Shown: positions 1-11,872, counted from the stretch's first letter. The stretch is 64,000 nucleotides of DNA from Epiperipatus broadwayi (GCA_028023455.1 JAQFVV010006255.1:3038001-3102000), one strand, 5' to 3'. Program-made: numbers and translations. Notes: generated from the sequence alone by a model not told the origin.

Positions 1-178
1 CAAAATAAAAATGTTCAGTAGATTGCAGTTTATGGATAATAAGAGAATAGCTAAAATAGTATTTAATTGAGTTAAGAGTAAAGGTCAGGCAACAAGATGG
101 GTAAGAAAGGTAATGCAGTATACAGAAGATTTGTATAAATAACTTATGTCAGAGAAGCACATGGATATATTTGTGGTA
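1..178 (+). mobile_element. LINE 3' fragment at window edge
   Basis: These bases align by eye, with many substitutions, to 57878-58060, which is the C-terminal coding part of the LINE at 56.74-58.65 kb. The shared block includes the codons read there as RFMDNKRIAKIVFNWVKSKG. In this copy the reading frame has a stop where the other copy has a Trp codon. The element is cut by the window edge, so its 5' extent is unknown. It is a second, more decayed insertion of the same family. Confidence 0.75.
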
Positions 179-571
179 ATTGTGTTGTATGGCAAATGAA
201 AACTTATTTTTTGATGGACTTTTTTTTTTTAATTTTCTGAAGTTAGAAGAGATAAACTTTTTTAAAATTGATTGCTAATATAAATTAAAAGTTATTAAAT
301 GGTTTATTGCTTAGGAGTTCATAAGAAATTTAAACATCTGAAATAGCAGAATTAGAAATGCATTCACGGATCCTAAGTTTCAGAGTCTTCTATTTAACCA
401 GTGCATTAAGCAGCAGCAGAAATAATGATGAAGATATATGCACTAAAAATGCACATTCTATAAGAATATTAAAGACAGGTGATAATACATCTGTTTCACT
501 TTTCCTATTTTTTTATATTAAGCAGACTTGTCAGAATACATATAGTCTGAAACATTGTTTGTGAAATTTAT

Positions 572-572
<1 letters not shown>

Positions 573-602
<30 letters not shown>
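573..602. repeat. (CA)n microsatellite
   Basis: About 30 bases of CA dinucleotide repeat with one ATA interruption near the left end. Confidence 0.95.
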
Positions 603-2025
603 AACTTCACAATGTAATCTTTTAGTAGCAAATGGAAAATTGCAATGCAAAAAAAATTGGGAGCTGTTTAAAGTCATAAAAATATTTTTCATATTAAATA
701 AGCATATCAGGAATTTCTCCCTGTGCAATAAGTGCTTAAAATTAATTATTAGCCAGATATTTGAACGACCTTTTATTTATATGAAAGATAAAAAAGTTAA
801 TTGAAACTTAATCATTTTAATCCATTTGTTTTTGACAAAAAAGTAGCCAACTAAAAAAAATGTTTTTTTTTTTTTTTGTAAATTAGAAATCATCTAATTT
901 TATTAATGTTGGTTCTTATATATTAAAGATTTTCAACCTGGGTAAAATGTGTTATTAATATTTTAGTAAAACATTTTCTCTTTTTATAATAATTATTTAG
1001 TATTTGAATTACAATTGGGTCTTTTTTATTATGAATATATATATATACATTTAAAATTTAAGAAGTTGCATATGTAAACTTTTTTTTACAATGGCATATT
1101 CGGACTTTTGTGGGGTATTTATGTATGTACATAAAACATTCACATCTATTTTACATTAAAATTTGTAATTCTAACACATTAAAATCTTCACTTTTGTTTC
1201 ATTTGTTAACACTTATAATCAAAATTTCATTAATGAAAATATTTTTGTATTAGATTTTATAAAATTTGTTACTAATCTTATAAGAAAATATGACATGCAG
1301 ACATATTCATAATTTGATATTTATACTTGCTTATTTATATTATTGTATATGAACTATGGTCCCAATACTGTAATTGGCTTAATTGTAAGTAAATAAAATG
1401 AATTGAATTATTATTATGTTCAACAATGTACTTTATTGACCAAAAGACGTGTTACATAGGTTTTACAAATGTTTTACAAGAGTTTTGCCAGGGTTAAAAA
1501 AGATTTATAAAAAAGAATTGTTTTTAATCTTTGACTTAAAATTTATTTGCTCTGAGCTTGACTGGTTTAGTTATATACCCTTCTGTGGTATTGGGTCTGG
1601 AACATAGCTTTTTATGTAATTAGTTGTATTTTGAAGCAGATGAACTTTCCACAAGGTTGTTAGTACATTTTATTATTATTATTTTATAGATTTTTGAATG
1701 AACTAATTTATTTTAAACTAGCTGTTTTTAATCTCCTATTGAATTCCAATTTTTTAATGCTTGATAATATACATTCTTCATCATTGCGATCAAGTAATAA
1801 AGATCTAAATTAAAAACTTTTGACGTGAGAGAAGGTTTTATACTATTGTACCTAATATAAATAAGCATTATTAGGCAAACTTGATTTCTTTATCTAGAAA
1901 AACAGCAAAACCTTTCAACTTAAAAAGAAATCCAACTTGACATTTTAGAATTGATGACAGGCTGAAAAATACTTTTACTCTTTTTTAATATATATATATG
2001 ATAAACAAAAATGCAAGTATATATA

Positions 2026-2048
2026 TTTTTGGTAGAAACGCCATCTGT
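2026..2048 (-). repeat. Isolated copy of the family A conserved motif
   Basis: The segment reading TTTTTGGTAGAA followed by CGCCATCTGT matches the motif repeated at each unit junction of the family A array (for example 10969-10995 on the opposite strand, and 12146-12168). The rest of the unit is not found here and the flanks are TA-rich, so this is either a tiny remnant or a motif shared with another family. Confidence 0.4.
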
Positions 2049-2825
2049 GGATATATATATATATCAAGTAACTATTGTAGACACACAAGCATATATATCA
2101 ATTATGTCTTGAAACTATATAATTTCAAATGCTAAGATAAACCATCCCATCACATGACACATAGATAAACAATCACATAACTCACGTGTTTCATAACAAT
2201 CAGACATTTCATATAGTTTAATTGTTCTAAGCCAAGTAAATCTTAAATACATAAATATCAAAGCATATAGAATAAATATTAAAGTTTCTAAAACACCAAA
2301 AAATTGCTAAACAATGTTGTAAAACATTTATATGTGTATGTATGTTTATTACTCTAGATAGATGAAGCCACTATATATGATATTATGCTTGATCATCATC
2401 TTCCCACATTCTTAACACAGAATTTCTTTCAGCACCTCAGTTTTAGAGCTGCATTATAAATTTTATAAATTCTTATATTATTAAAACATAGATGTGTAAT
2501 TTGTTTTTTTATGGATTTTTTTTCTTTCAAATTGGTTTCCTTATGAATGTTTTAAAAAGCATTAAATGCATTAAGGCTAATAATGCAAACCAGAATAAAA
2601 ATACCAGATAAGTTATGGTAAGAGGTGACAAGAAATGACAAGTTATAAAATAATATTCAATGGAACATTGATTTAGTTGAGAAATCTATTGATCTGGCTT
2701 ATTGCTGTCATTAGTTATAAAAAGATAGCAGAATATCTCACACCTGCTCTATAATATATGACCTATGTATTACAGCACATGATCATCATTTCCCATGTGT
2801 ATACAAACTGTTAATATAGTATCAA

Positions 2826-3075
2826 ACTCTGTATAGTAGTGCCACCCAGTGCAAGCCTTAGTAATCAATGAAAGCAAGAAGGATTCGTATATAAATTCCT
2901 ATCTAATGCTTGGATTGAAAATATTATTGTATTTTCACCTTGGAATCATAGCTTTATAGTTAACTAAATAGATAAAAGATGACTGATGGAAGTTATGGTA
3001 GATCTTAGGATCTAGATGTATTGCTCTTATATTCAAGCATCTCACTGATAAAAGCCACAAGCTAGAAACTAGTCT
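2826..3075 (+). mobile_element. Family C ribozyme element, left part (interrupted)
   Basis: Bases 2909-3075 run parallel to the sense strand of the copies at 29640-29810 and 54270-54420, ending in a hammerhead core. Bases 2826-2908 match the family 3' tail in reverse orientation, as seen also at 52443-52534, so this copy has a foldback organisation. The element stops at 3075 and its missing 3' half resumes at 5151, after a 2075-bp LTR-like insertion. No protein is encoded. It is a non-autonomous retroposon by inference. Confidence 0.75.
3031..3075 (+). ncRNA. Hammerhead-like ribozyme C1, split by insertion
   Basis: The core reads CTGATAA at 3044-3050 (one change from CTGATGA, at G8), then a stem II with loop CACAA, then GAAA at 3064-3067, then CTAG and TCT. 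Outer stem I 5' strand ATTCAA is at 3031-3036. The 3' strand of stem I lies after the LTR insertion, at 5151 onward. The G8 change should kill activity. The structure is recognised by comparison with the better copies at 29766, 52547 and 54385. Confidence 0.65.
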
Positions 3076-3154
3076 TGTATAACGATCGAATGAAAGTGAA
3101 GATCGAATCTAACCACAAAAACAATATCTGTAACTATCAGGGCGCCATCTAGGC

Positions 3155-3163
3155 AGTTGAGCC
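3155..3163. other. GGCGCC-containing conserved 3' segment of the LTR
   Basis: The segment around the GGCGCC hexamer is conserved in both LTR copies (copy 2 near 22240-22247) while the surrounding sequence is diverged. It superficially resembles the start of a tRNA-Lys primer binding site, but it lies inside the element about 80 bp from the end, so that reading is not supported. Confidence 0.3.
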
Positions 3164-4680
3164 TAGAAAAATTTATAAAGTAGGCAGATACGCGATGTTA
3201 AGATTCCACTTTATTTAAATATTCCGATCGTTAGCCCAAGTCACTAGCTCAGCGGAGACGCAGAGATAAAAATCTATAAATTTTATATTTTAAATATAAA
3301 AGAATAAAAGCCACTGCCAGAAATTAACACATAAAAATATTTATTTACGCACATATAAAATAACATTTAAATTTTGAGGAATAAGTTTAACATTTTAGAT
3401 TTTTATATTAACTTTTAATTTTACATTTAACTAAGTTTCAATGAGTTTAATATTTTATTTAGATAGTCAAGTATGAATAGACTACACAGATCTGCATTTG
3501 AAAAGAAAATATTCTTCCCTAATTTAACCTTAGGCAACAAATTTCACAACCAAACTGGCGCCAATCCATCTGATACATTCATGTATTCAATGTAGCATGA
3601 TACGACAACACAAAATACTATACTGTCAGGAAGGTACATCTGAACAATAAGTAGAAATAGAGAAGACATTGACTCTCCACCAACAGGAATGTGACATCTG
3701 TTGGCAAGTAGAACAATAAACAAAAAACTCCATAGGAATGGACTGCGGTCTTCTGCTGACTTACAAACCCATCCATAGGCAAACAGAGGGTGTGTGGTGT
3801 ATATCTATAATCCTGCCCATAGCGGACTCATACTACATCTACTAATTACACAAATATATCCAATCCATTGAGCCAATTCAACCACAAAACAAATAACCTA
3901 AGATTACCCTCCCTTAATATAACTTTACAAAACTATATAGCCATTCACGCCCGACTTAAATTTAACATTTAAATACGTTCGCACAGATTATTTTTATAAA
4001 TTTGCTTTAAAATGTTGAGTACAGATCAGCTGCACAGATTCCACAGTCAAAAACATTCCAAATTAAACACAACTGATCAAAATACAAAGTCATCGATAAA
4101 CGTCACTTGCATAGGGAATATACAAATCCCATTAGCATTCATCGTAAGATGCTTGCAGTGATATCGTTGACCCATATATTCTAATCGAATGTGAAAACCA
4201 TAACATAATCAACCGCTAACGAATCTATGCAACGTCTATACCCAACTTAAATGTAATGCATTTAATAATTTCTACAATAAATATTACTACAAATAAAAAT
4301 AAAATGGAAATGATTTTAGCAAAACTTAACTATATAAATTTAAACAATCAATTATTAATTTGAAAATCAAATATATAAATTTAAACAATTTAAATTAGCT
4401 GAATCTTTAAAAAAAAATCACTGATGAAAGTTCTTAATTACTTTTTTTTGGTTGTTGTTAATTTGTAAAGTTCATAGCTCACGGTAGAAGAGTCCAGGTT
4501 TCTGCTTTTAATTCCCGCGACACCTCCATTGGAAGATAATGTTCTGGAGATGGCAATAGCTGGTTCAAGGTATCACAGTCTTTTCCTTTTTCTTTTTTTT
4601 AAATAGAGAGTGTGGTATGTGCGTCATACCACAACTCTCAAACACACAACGCTGGAACTGCCCGAAAAAACTGTATTTCC

Positions 4681-4773
4681 CTTTTTATATTATCCACACG
4701 GATTCAATCAACAAAACGTCACTAATCCATCACTTTCGTTAGGGTCCGAGCCAAGGCTTAGTGCTTCCATTGG
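4681..4773 (-). promoter_or_regulatory. LTR promoter: CCAAT and TATA boxes
   Basis: On the minus strand a CCAATGG box (4767-4773) is followed about 80 bp downstream by TATAAAAAG (4681-4689). The same pair occurs with the same spacing in copy 2. Conservation of both boxes in otherwise diverged copies supports a real RNA polymerase II promoter in the ancestral element. Confidence 0.6.
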
Positions 4774-5150
4774 TCAAGCTAATTTCTTTTTATTTTCTTA
4801 TCTATTTTTTCATCAGACTTTTTAATTACACAGCTTTTAGATAATTAATAAACAATCATTTCCATTTACAAATTACAGGAATTAATTAATACCTGTTTTT
4901 ATTTTAACTTACGTTATTTTTTTATTAAAATATTTTTATATTTCAATCTTGTATTTTTTTATTAAAAAAAATACGTTCAAATACTTTTTTTTTTTGTTTA
5001 TGAAAAAAATATTTTTAAAGTTTAGCATCTGTGCGAATGTATATACGTTTAGCAATATTTTAATTTTAGCGTTTAGTTTTTTACTTTTATTTGCGAACTT
5101 TTAAGTTTTTATTTTAAATTAATGTAACGACATATTTATATATCGTTACA

Positions 5151-5268
5151 CTTGAGATATTGGATAATTAGGCACTAGATAGGTATTTTAGGCACAAACT
5201 TTCTAGCATTCATTGATTGTAATACTTGCACTGGGTGACACTACTATATGGAAAGTTTACTACATCTG
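5151..5268 (+). mobile_element. Family C element, right part after LTR insertion
   Basis: The sequence resumes the family C consensus exactly where 3075 stopped: the stem I 3' strand with GATATTGGAT, the block TAGGCACTAGATAGG, and the tail containing CATTGATTG and GGGTGACACTACTATATGG. These match 54421-54540 and the reverse of 52443-52560. Confidence 0.8.
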
Positions 5269-5470
5269 TATTATTAGTACACTGTACAGGCTTACACACA
5301 CCTGCACATATATAATGTAATATAAGGGAATTTATCTTTTCAACATGTGTATGATCAGGTGGATCAGCAATATGATATGGCATGGAGTGTTGAGGGTTGT
5401 GTGAAAGTCTGAGTTCGAATCTATTATGTAAATATGTCCTAAATAAAGATGGAATCATGTTCAAGTTTAC
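5269..5470 (+). mobile_element. Family D-related tRNA-like repeat fragment
   Basis: The 3' part carries GAAAGTCTGAGTTCGAATCT (5404-5423), whose last 12 bases resemble a tRNA B box, followed by a short TA-rich tail. The same segment recurs at 12797-12882 (opposite strand), 49036-49085 and 54560-54600. It matches one end of the family D unit. No ribozyme core is seen in this fragment. Confidence 0.55.
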
Positions 5471-7615
5471 TTAAGTATTATAATATTTGTATATGCATAT
5501 TTAAAAAGGAAAAGAGACAATTTTACTCAATTCAGCTACAAGCTTTAAATATAATAAATATATTACAAATATTATTTGTCTGACAATTTGAGAAAATGGC
5601 AAGTGAAATTATATTGTCCTATTTCCAACATCTAGTTGAATTATTAAATGTTTTCAGAAAATATCAAACTTTATAACTTTCTAAATGCATCAACATTTGT
5701 TAATAATCTATACTAACCTGTGTGTTATTATTAACAATGTATTTGGAAAGATATAAATATGAGTTCGAATTTTAAAAAAGATATTTAACAATTAAACTAA
5801 CTCAAAGAAATATTCCATCATATAACTGCCAATTATAAATATGTATAAGAGAAAAATTTGTACCCTTCGCACACACACACTCACATATATAGAGAGAATA
5901 AATAGGCTTAAGAGAAAATATTAGGAGTTATCTATAAACGGGATAAATTGTCTAATGTTTTAGTTTTCCCCACATCACCACTCCATCCCCCTCTTTCCAA
6001 AATCCACAAAATAAATATACTTTTTTTAAAAAAATAAATCGTTGGTTAGCAATGCAGAGTCACATTGAAACAAAATATTTATTTCCTATTGATTTTTACA
6101 TTTACATATTGAGTAATAAATTTTCGGTTATTAGATGCTATAATTCATAAAATTTTAAAAACAACAAAACTGTCAAATAAATAGAAAGAAAAACAAATTA
6201 ATTTGCTTTACAAAATAATGCTATACTAAGTTCTTCAGATTATTATTTTTAATTGTTTTGTTTACATATTCCCAAGTTTTGAATCTTTGCTCATTTAATC
6301 TTTTGGTATAATGAAAGAGCATAGAATATCAGCAGTAGGTCATCTTGACAAAGAGTCACGATGCTAAAGCTAGCAGAAATGCGTTCAGTTTTTCTTTTAT
6401 TAAATTATTTTACCACCTACCACAACAATTTTGCTATTAAACTGCTAATGATGAGTGTGTGAGAGGCTGGCACCAGGGATCGCCAGCTACTTCGAAGTGA
6501 ATTCTCATCGCTAGAGTCATAACTTGTTAATAGCTATTTTTTTGACAGATCTTCTAATGATGCAGTTATTAGATCAAAATGATATTACAACTTTAGCAAA
6601 GGTGAAGCATTATTTAATAGCATTATTGAAGAGGGCGCTATTTTGATAATCTGACATTTCCATTATTTTTTCAATAAATTTAACTAAATAATAATAACGA
6701 TCAAATGGAAGGAATTTATTTTATTAACTTACAAACAAAATATAAAGAAAAAATAATAATTTTAGCGAATCCATTTCTTTAGCAGGTATTCAGGGAAATA
6801 TATCCGTAGATGTTATGTTCGCACACATACACGAACTTTGTTCAATAGTATATTAATTATCTAAGTAGTAACTTCATGTAAATATATCATTATGAATCAA
6901 TAGGCGAAAGAGGACAAAAGCTCGTCCGAATTTGTCTTTTCCAAACGTTTTGATTTTTTAATATATATTAATTTTTGCATTAATAATTTTTGTTAGTTCT
7001 AGTAATCTATTCTATTGCAATGTTTCCAGCTCATGTCTATCTTTTGTATTTAACTTTTTTTTTGTAGTCAACATTTAGACAATATCAATAACAATAAACA
7101 ATTTCAAACTGTTGTCAAGGCAACCGCCTTTTAACAATAAAATCTTTTGTATTGTATACTAATATCAGGTTAAATTTAAATTCATTTTAATTCAACGTCT
7201 ATTATATATATATCTTTTTTTTACTCATTCAGTTTTTCATATCTGTCAGTCAAATAGTTATAAACCATAAAGTCATTTTTTTTAAAGGACATACAATATT
7301 TGTTATTTACTAGTTAGCAGTAATTGCATTTTAAATGATTTTTTTAAACAACGATAAGATTGGAAGAAATAGATGTATCAAAAGCAGCAACTAGATATCA
7401 ACAATAAGTTTGATTGTGGAAAACACATTATTGGGTGGAAATAAAAAGTAAAAAAAAGTTTCTTGTGAAACAATAAGGAATAACCCTATAAGTAGACATA
7501 CTATGATATTCCATAATGATTGCAAACCACTAATTAACATTTCCTTTAACAAAAAAAGAAAAAAATAGTATCTCCATAAATAAGTATATAAAGAATTCCA
7601 TTAACTATTTATTGT
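5471..7615. other. Unassigned noncoding stretch
   Basis: AT-rich DNA with short CA and TA runs near 5870. Bases 6330-6660 are less AT-rich and look like an old repeat, but I cannot place it in a family. No gene is supported. Confidence 0.5.
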
Positions 7616-7623
7616 CTTTGTCA

Positions 7624-7740
7624 GAATAGTCTAATTGGTTAGGCATCCACCATAAATTCATTATTTACCAATCTAAAGATCATCAAATTTCCTGCTAGAT
7701 TATCAATTAGTCAAGCCAGTGCAACATCCTGAAGAAAAGA
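7624..7740 (+). mobile_element. Decayed tRNA-headed SINE
   Basis: An A-box-like segment TAGTCTAATTGGTTAGGC (7628-7645) is followed about 30 bases later by a degenerate B-box-like GATCATCAAATTTCC (7677-7691) and then by a body ending in an A-rich run near 7735. This is the order expected for a tRNA-derived SINE. The cloverleaf is not intact. Confidence 0.4.
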
Positions 7741-8735
7741 AAAGAAAAATAATAACAATTCTAGACTGTTACTAATTCAGGCTGGAAAGAAAAATACCAT
7801 TTGAAATATTGTGATTTATATTAACCTATGTGTTATCACTAAAAGTATAAATAAAATTTGAATGAAAAAATCCCAATTCAACTAGATCACGGAAGCAGTC
7901 CCAATATGAAACTACTAATATATTTACCAAATGCATAACATATAATTGCATATAATGAAATTACTATAGGTTGTACTCCATTAATATAATATTTTTGGTT
8001 CCTAGAGAATAACAAATTTGGATAATATATGGAAATAGTAATTTATTATATATATAATTATGATGAGAAAATGAAAAAAGTTTAAAAATTAAATGCAATG
8101 TATTAATATAATTTAAATATAAATTGTTAGTGAATATTATTTAAAAATTAATTTAATAAAAATAAATAAATTTAAATTCATTACTTATATTTACTTTATT
8201 ATGAAGACATTTTATATGGCAGAAATTCATACTGCAATAAAGATGCAGCCTTGTAAATTGATTAGTAAAAAAATATCCTTACATTTGTTGTTCAGTTTAT
8301 TGCTGTAAACATAATAATTAAGTGGAAACATATAAATTTAAATTTATTATATTCTTATGTTTATATAGTTATGAACAATTTTTTACTTATATTTTGCAGA
8401 AAATATAATAAAAGTTGGCCCTTCTTTGTACACTGTTTCAGAAATGGTGTTTTAATGTATCAGCAACATAGTGAAGCCAAACTTTAAATGGATGAGGGAG
8501 AGTAGCCTCTATTGCTGTGATTTCAAATTCTTTCATATAAATATTGCTAATCATGCATTATAATGGTGAACTCATAGATATTCCTTAATTTTGTCAGAAA
8601 AATTCTGTATTGTATTGAAAGTATGTTATTGTTAAACAGATTGTTAGTAGTTCCATTATACTATCAATATGAAATGTTGTTCTGGTCTGTAAGCTATTAT
8701 CATTTAATCTTTTCCTTATAATAAACAATGCTTAT
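7741..8735. other. AT-rich stretch without recognisable gene
   Basis: No domain or repeat family recognised. The right part may be the decayed 5' portion of the Penelope-like element that begins near 8.74 kb, but no motif proves it. Confidence 0.5.
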
Positions 8736-8739
8736 TTGA

Positions 8740-9310
8740 TCTGATTCTGAGTACAGACACAAAATTACAAGCATTACTCAGAAAGCATTGTAAGTTCTTC
8801 AATAATTCAGCAAAAAGTAAATTAATGTCATATTTCAGCAAAATTTCCTCATATGATCTACCTAAAATCCACAAAGATCATGTTCCTTTAAGATTTACTG
8901 TTAGTTTAAGAAATTCAGTTTTCCAAAACTTGTCAAATTCTTATCAAAGTTCTTTAGCATCTTAATTAAGGATTCTAAACCCTTTGTAGAATTAATCCAA
9001 ACCATGAAAATTGAAATATCTGACATACTGATAAGCTTTGATGTAAAAGTATATCACATGAAGAAGTATTGTCTTGTGTAAGGAAAATATTAAATGGTGT
9101 TAATATCTTGCAAATCAGAACAATTCTTCCTATTGATAATATAATGTATAACAACAACATACTTTCATTACATCCCCAAATTCTTCCAACAAAATCAAGG
9201 GATAGCTATGGGCCCATCATTGTCACCTCTGATTAGCAATATTTACAGGAAAGAACTTGAAACCACAGCCATAAAGACTTCACATATTTTAATGTATTTC
9301 ACTAAAATTA
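8740..9310 (+). pseudogene. Penelope-like element reverse transcriptase, relic
   Basis: Read in three frames with shifts and stops, the segment gives Penelope-type RT motifs in order. LPKIHK lies near 8856-8873, followed by a PLRFTVS-like stretch. The LISFDV block (catalytic Asp region) lies near 9029-9046. GIAMGPSLSPLISNIYRKEL lies near 9199-9258, matching the family's GxAMGSPLSPxxANxYME signature. Penelope-like elements combine this RT with a GIY-YIG endonuclease. No endonuclease is found downstream here, and the second-Asp (YxDD) part is not visible, so the copy is truncated as well as frameshifted. It cannot be active. A different fragment of this class is at 27.7-28.7 kb. Confidence 0.75.
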
Positions 9311-10531
9311 TTTTTCTGCTGACATTTTGAGAACAAACATTTAATATAAATTGCAAACGTGTAGGATTTATATTTTGTAGCAGTTGGAAATTAATAATGA
9401 ATTAATTTATATGATTTTTTATTAATTCAAATTTTAAAAATAAAAGAGAAACTACAGTGTATTCAACACTTGTTTTGCCATGTAAAATTAAAGTGATGTT
9501 TCTTTGGCTTTTATATTAAAGTTGTTTTTTTAGAATACATTTTATCATAGAAAAGAAATTTTTTTTAATTTTAACTGCCATGTAGAATTATAAATAATTA
9601 AATATTTATACACTTTATAAATTAATTAAACTTCTTCATAAAGAGTGTTTTGGATAGGATATTGTTGGATTACATTATGTTACATTTAGTATCTGGCTAA
9701 AATTGCATGGATTTTAAAACTATTACCATATTTTCCTGATTTTTATTTTTCAAATAAACTTTTAGCATAGATGTACAAATTGTTTTTATATGTTATGCAC
9801 AGTTAAGAATAAATATGCATTACACTTATTCACATAATATACAAATAAATATATTTTGACCAGATTTATTTAATATTTTTGTTCATGTATGGATTATAAA
9901 AATTGTAATCTTTGTGTGTATTTTGTAATATCTTATTTGTTGATCTAAAAGTTATAGAAAATAGAGAATGTTTTGAATTCATGCAGCTTGAAATAATGGT
10001 AATCTATTTGGACTACTTTTAAACTTAGTATAAGATTTATCAAAGTTGACAACATAAGCTAGATAACAATGCGTTATATTTTGTTGATGCAAAATTGAAA
10101 ATTAGAAGATTTTTTTTTTAAAAACGAAAATTGTGCTTTTTATTTATCCTGCATGTCATTTATTGACACCTTCAAATAATAGCTTTCATTAAAGTATATC
10201 ATTAACAATAATTTATTAGCCCAGTAAAGAATAACTTTTCATTAAAACTATATTAATAGAAATGAAATCTAGTCTTAATTGAAATAGGGTCATTACAATA
10301 ACAGACTTGGTGAATTTTTTCCAATACTTCATATTTTTTAAAAACTTTCGTTGATTATGAATGATTGTTTTAATAACATATTAACAACATTGTTTACAAT
10401 GATATAATTATTCATGAGTAAAGCAAGTTTGTAGTAGCTATAACTCATATTTTTACTAATCCAATATATTTGATTCTTTTAGCTTGTTATAATATTATAA
10501 ATACCATTTTTCTTTTCTTTACATCAGTGCC
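9311..10531. other. AT-rich stretch without recognisable gene
   Basis: No coding or repeat signature found on either strand. Confidence 0.55.
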
Positions 10532-10858
10532 ATATATCTATATATAAATGTTTTGAACATTTGAAAAAGAAAATATTATTTCTCTATTAAAGTCTTTAAA
10601 ACTTCTTGGGCATGCTTTCAAATGCTAAGACCAGAATTATAGCATTCAAAACCTTTAGGGTGCTCTACAAGCTTTGAGTGCAATGATTCTGGTGTTAGAA
10701 GTCATTTGAGTGCTATAATTCAGATCTCAGCAGTCATTTTGAATGCTATGGTTCTGGCTTTAGCAGTCAAAAGTATGCTCATCAAGTTTTAAAAATCTCA
10801 ATGTGGAATAATCTTTTCTTTTTCAAATGTTCAAAACATTTATAAATGTATATATATT
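10532..10858. repeat. Foldback (inverted repeat), ~120-bp arms
   Basis: 10532-10650 is complementary to 10733-10858, with diverged but continuous pairing. The arm tips share ATGTTTTGAACATTTGAAAA, itself palindromic. The loop repeats the phrase GAGTGCTATAATTC. No coding capacity, so a non-autonomous foldback element or a snap-back insertion. Confidence 0.7.
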
Positions 10859-11050
10859 CCACTTCTATTGCTAAAGGGTTACCTTGATAACAGTTTGAAA
10901 TTCATGATTGATACCTATATTGGGATTGTCTAAGTCTTGACTGGTTTCTAATGGTTATATATAAATGTCAACAGATGGCGTTCTACCAAAAACACCATCA
11001 AGCGTATGTTTACATAAATGTCAGAGCAAGCATTCACTATCTCTAACCTT

Positions 11051-11111
11051 AATTCCACTTTCAGATCATGATTTCAAGCTATTTGCTATCATCAGTGAAA
11101 GACAGGAATAA
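11051..11111 (-). ncRNA. Hammerhead ribozyme, family A unit 1
   Basis: On the minus strand the order is: outer stem I TTATTCC, inner stem I CTTTCA, CTGATGA, stem II TAGC/GCTT, GAAA, stem III TC-AT-GA, cleavage dinucleotide TC, then TGAAAG and GGAAT completing stem I. Every invariant core base of a type I hammerhead is present. It is identical in sequence to the inverted copy at 12422-12482. Confidence 0.85.
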
Positions 11112-11415
11112 GAAACTAGATCTAAACACAAACTCTGAGCATTTATGAAACAGTTTCTATTCAGCTTGCAAGCATGAATCTTTTAGACATGTAATGTCTT
11201 CAAACTCAGCATAGCAAGCCAGATAGCTATATGGGTCTGATATCAGTTCAGCATCACCATATAGTAGAAGCCTCTGCAATATATATCATTGCTAGAAAGA
11301 CATCAAAGGTACATTTATAAAAAACAAAAAACAAGTTAAAAACTTGCTAATGCTTGTATTTATGTCAACAGATGGCGTTCTACCAAAAATACCATCAAGC
11401 ACTATCTCTAACTTT

Positions 11416-11476
11416 AATTCCACTTTCAGATCATGATTTCAAGCAATTTGCTATCATCAGTGAAAGACAGGAATAA
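11416..11476 (-). ncRNA. Hammerhead ribozyme, family A unit 2
   Basis: Same architecture as unit 1. One substitution in stem II changes the loop side so that AGCA can pair with TGCT, giving a longer stem II than in the other units. The core is complete. Confidence 0.85.
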
Positions 11477-11811
11477 GAAACTAGATTTAAACACAAACTC
11501 TGAGCGTTTATGAAACAGTTTCTATTCAGCTTGCAAGCGTGAATCTTTTAGACATGTAATGTCTTCAAAACTCAACATAGCAAGCCAGATAGCTATATGG
11601 GTCTGATATCAGTTCAGCATCACCACATAGTAGAAGCCTCTGCAATATATATCATTGCTAGAAAGACCTCAAAGGTACATTATGAAAAACAAAAAACAAG
11701 TTAAAAACTTGCTAATGCTTGTATTTATGTCAACAGATGGCGTTCTACCAAAAACACTGTCAGCGTATGTTTACATAAACATCAGAGCAAGCATTCACTA
11801 TCTCTAACTTT

Positions 11812-11872
11812 AATTCCACTTTCAGATCATGATTTCAAGCTATTTGCTATCATCAGTGAAAGACAGAAATAA
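11812..11872 (-). ncRNA. Hammerhead ribozyme, family A unit 3
   Basis: Same architecture with a complete core. One substitution in the outer stem I 5' strand (TTATTTC instead of TTATTCC) turns a C-G pair into a T-G wobble, so pairing is kept. Confidence 0.85.

Larger units (their letters stand above)
179..2825. other. AT-rich stretch without recognisable gene
   Basis: No protein family, RNA gene or clear dispersed repeat is visible apart from a CA microsatellite and a short terminal-motif fragment listed separately. Homopolymer runs and short TA runs are frequent. The open reading frames present are short and lack coding character. Confidence 0.6.
3076..5150 (-). mobile_element. Putative solo LTR, copy 1 (TG...CA, 2075 bp)
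   Basis: This block is the reverse-oriented relative of 20112-22289, collinear over most of its length and clearly similar though diverged. Boundaries are fixed because it interrupts a family C element: the host repeat stops at 3075 and resumes at 5151. On its own strand it begins TGTAACGA and ends CGTTATACA, and its first 30 bases form a small hairpin (TGTAACGA with TCGTTACA). A CCAAT box and TATA box lie about 80 bp apart, as in LTR U3 regions. No gag-pol is present, so a solo LTR is the best call. The target duplication is at most CT, which is unusual. Compared with copy 2, two internal blocks are in swapped order. Confidence 0.6.

Noticed and set aside
4007-4320. Host exon inside the 3.1-5.1 kb block because it is less AT-rich.
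   Set aside because: The same sequence, in another order, is present in the LTR-like copy at 20.1-22.3 kb, so it belongs to the element.
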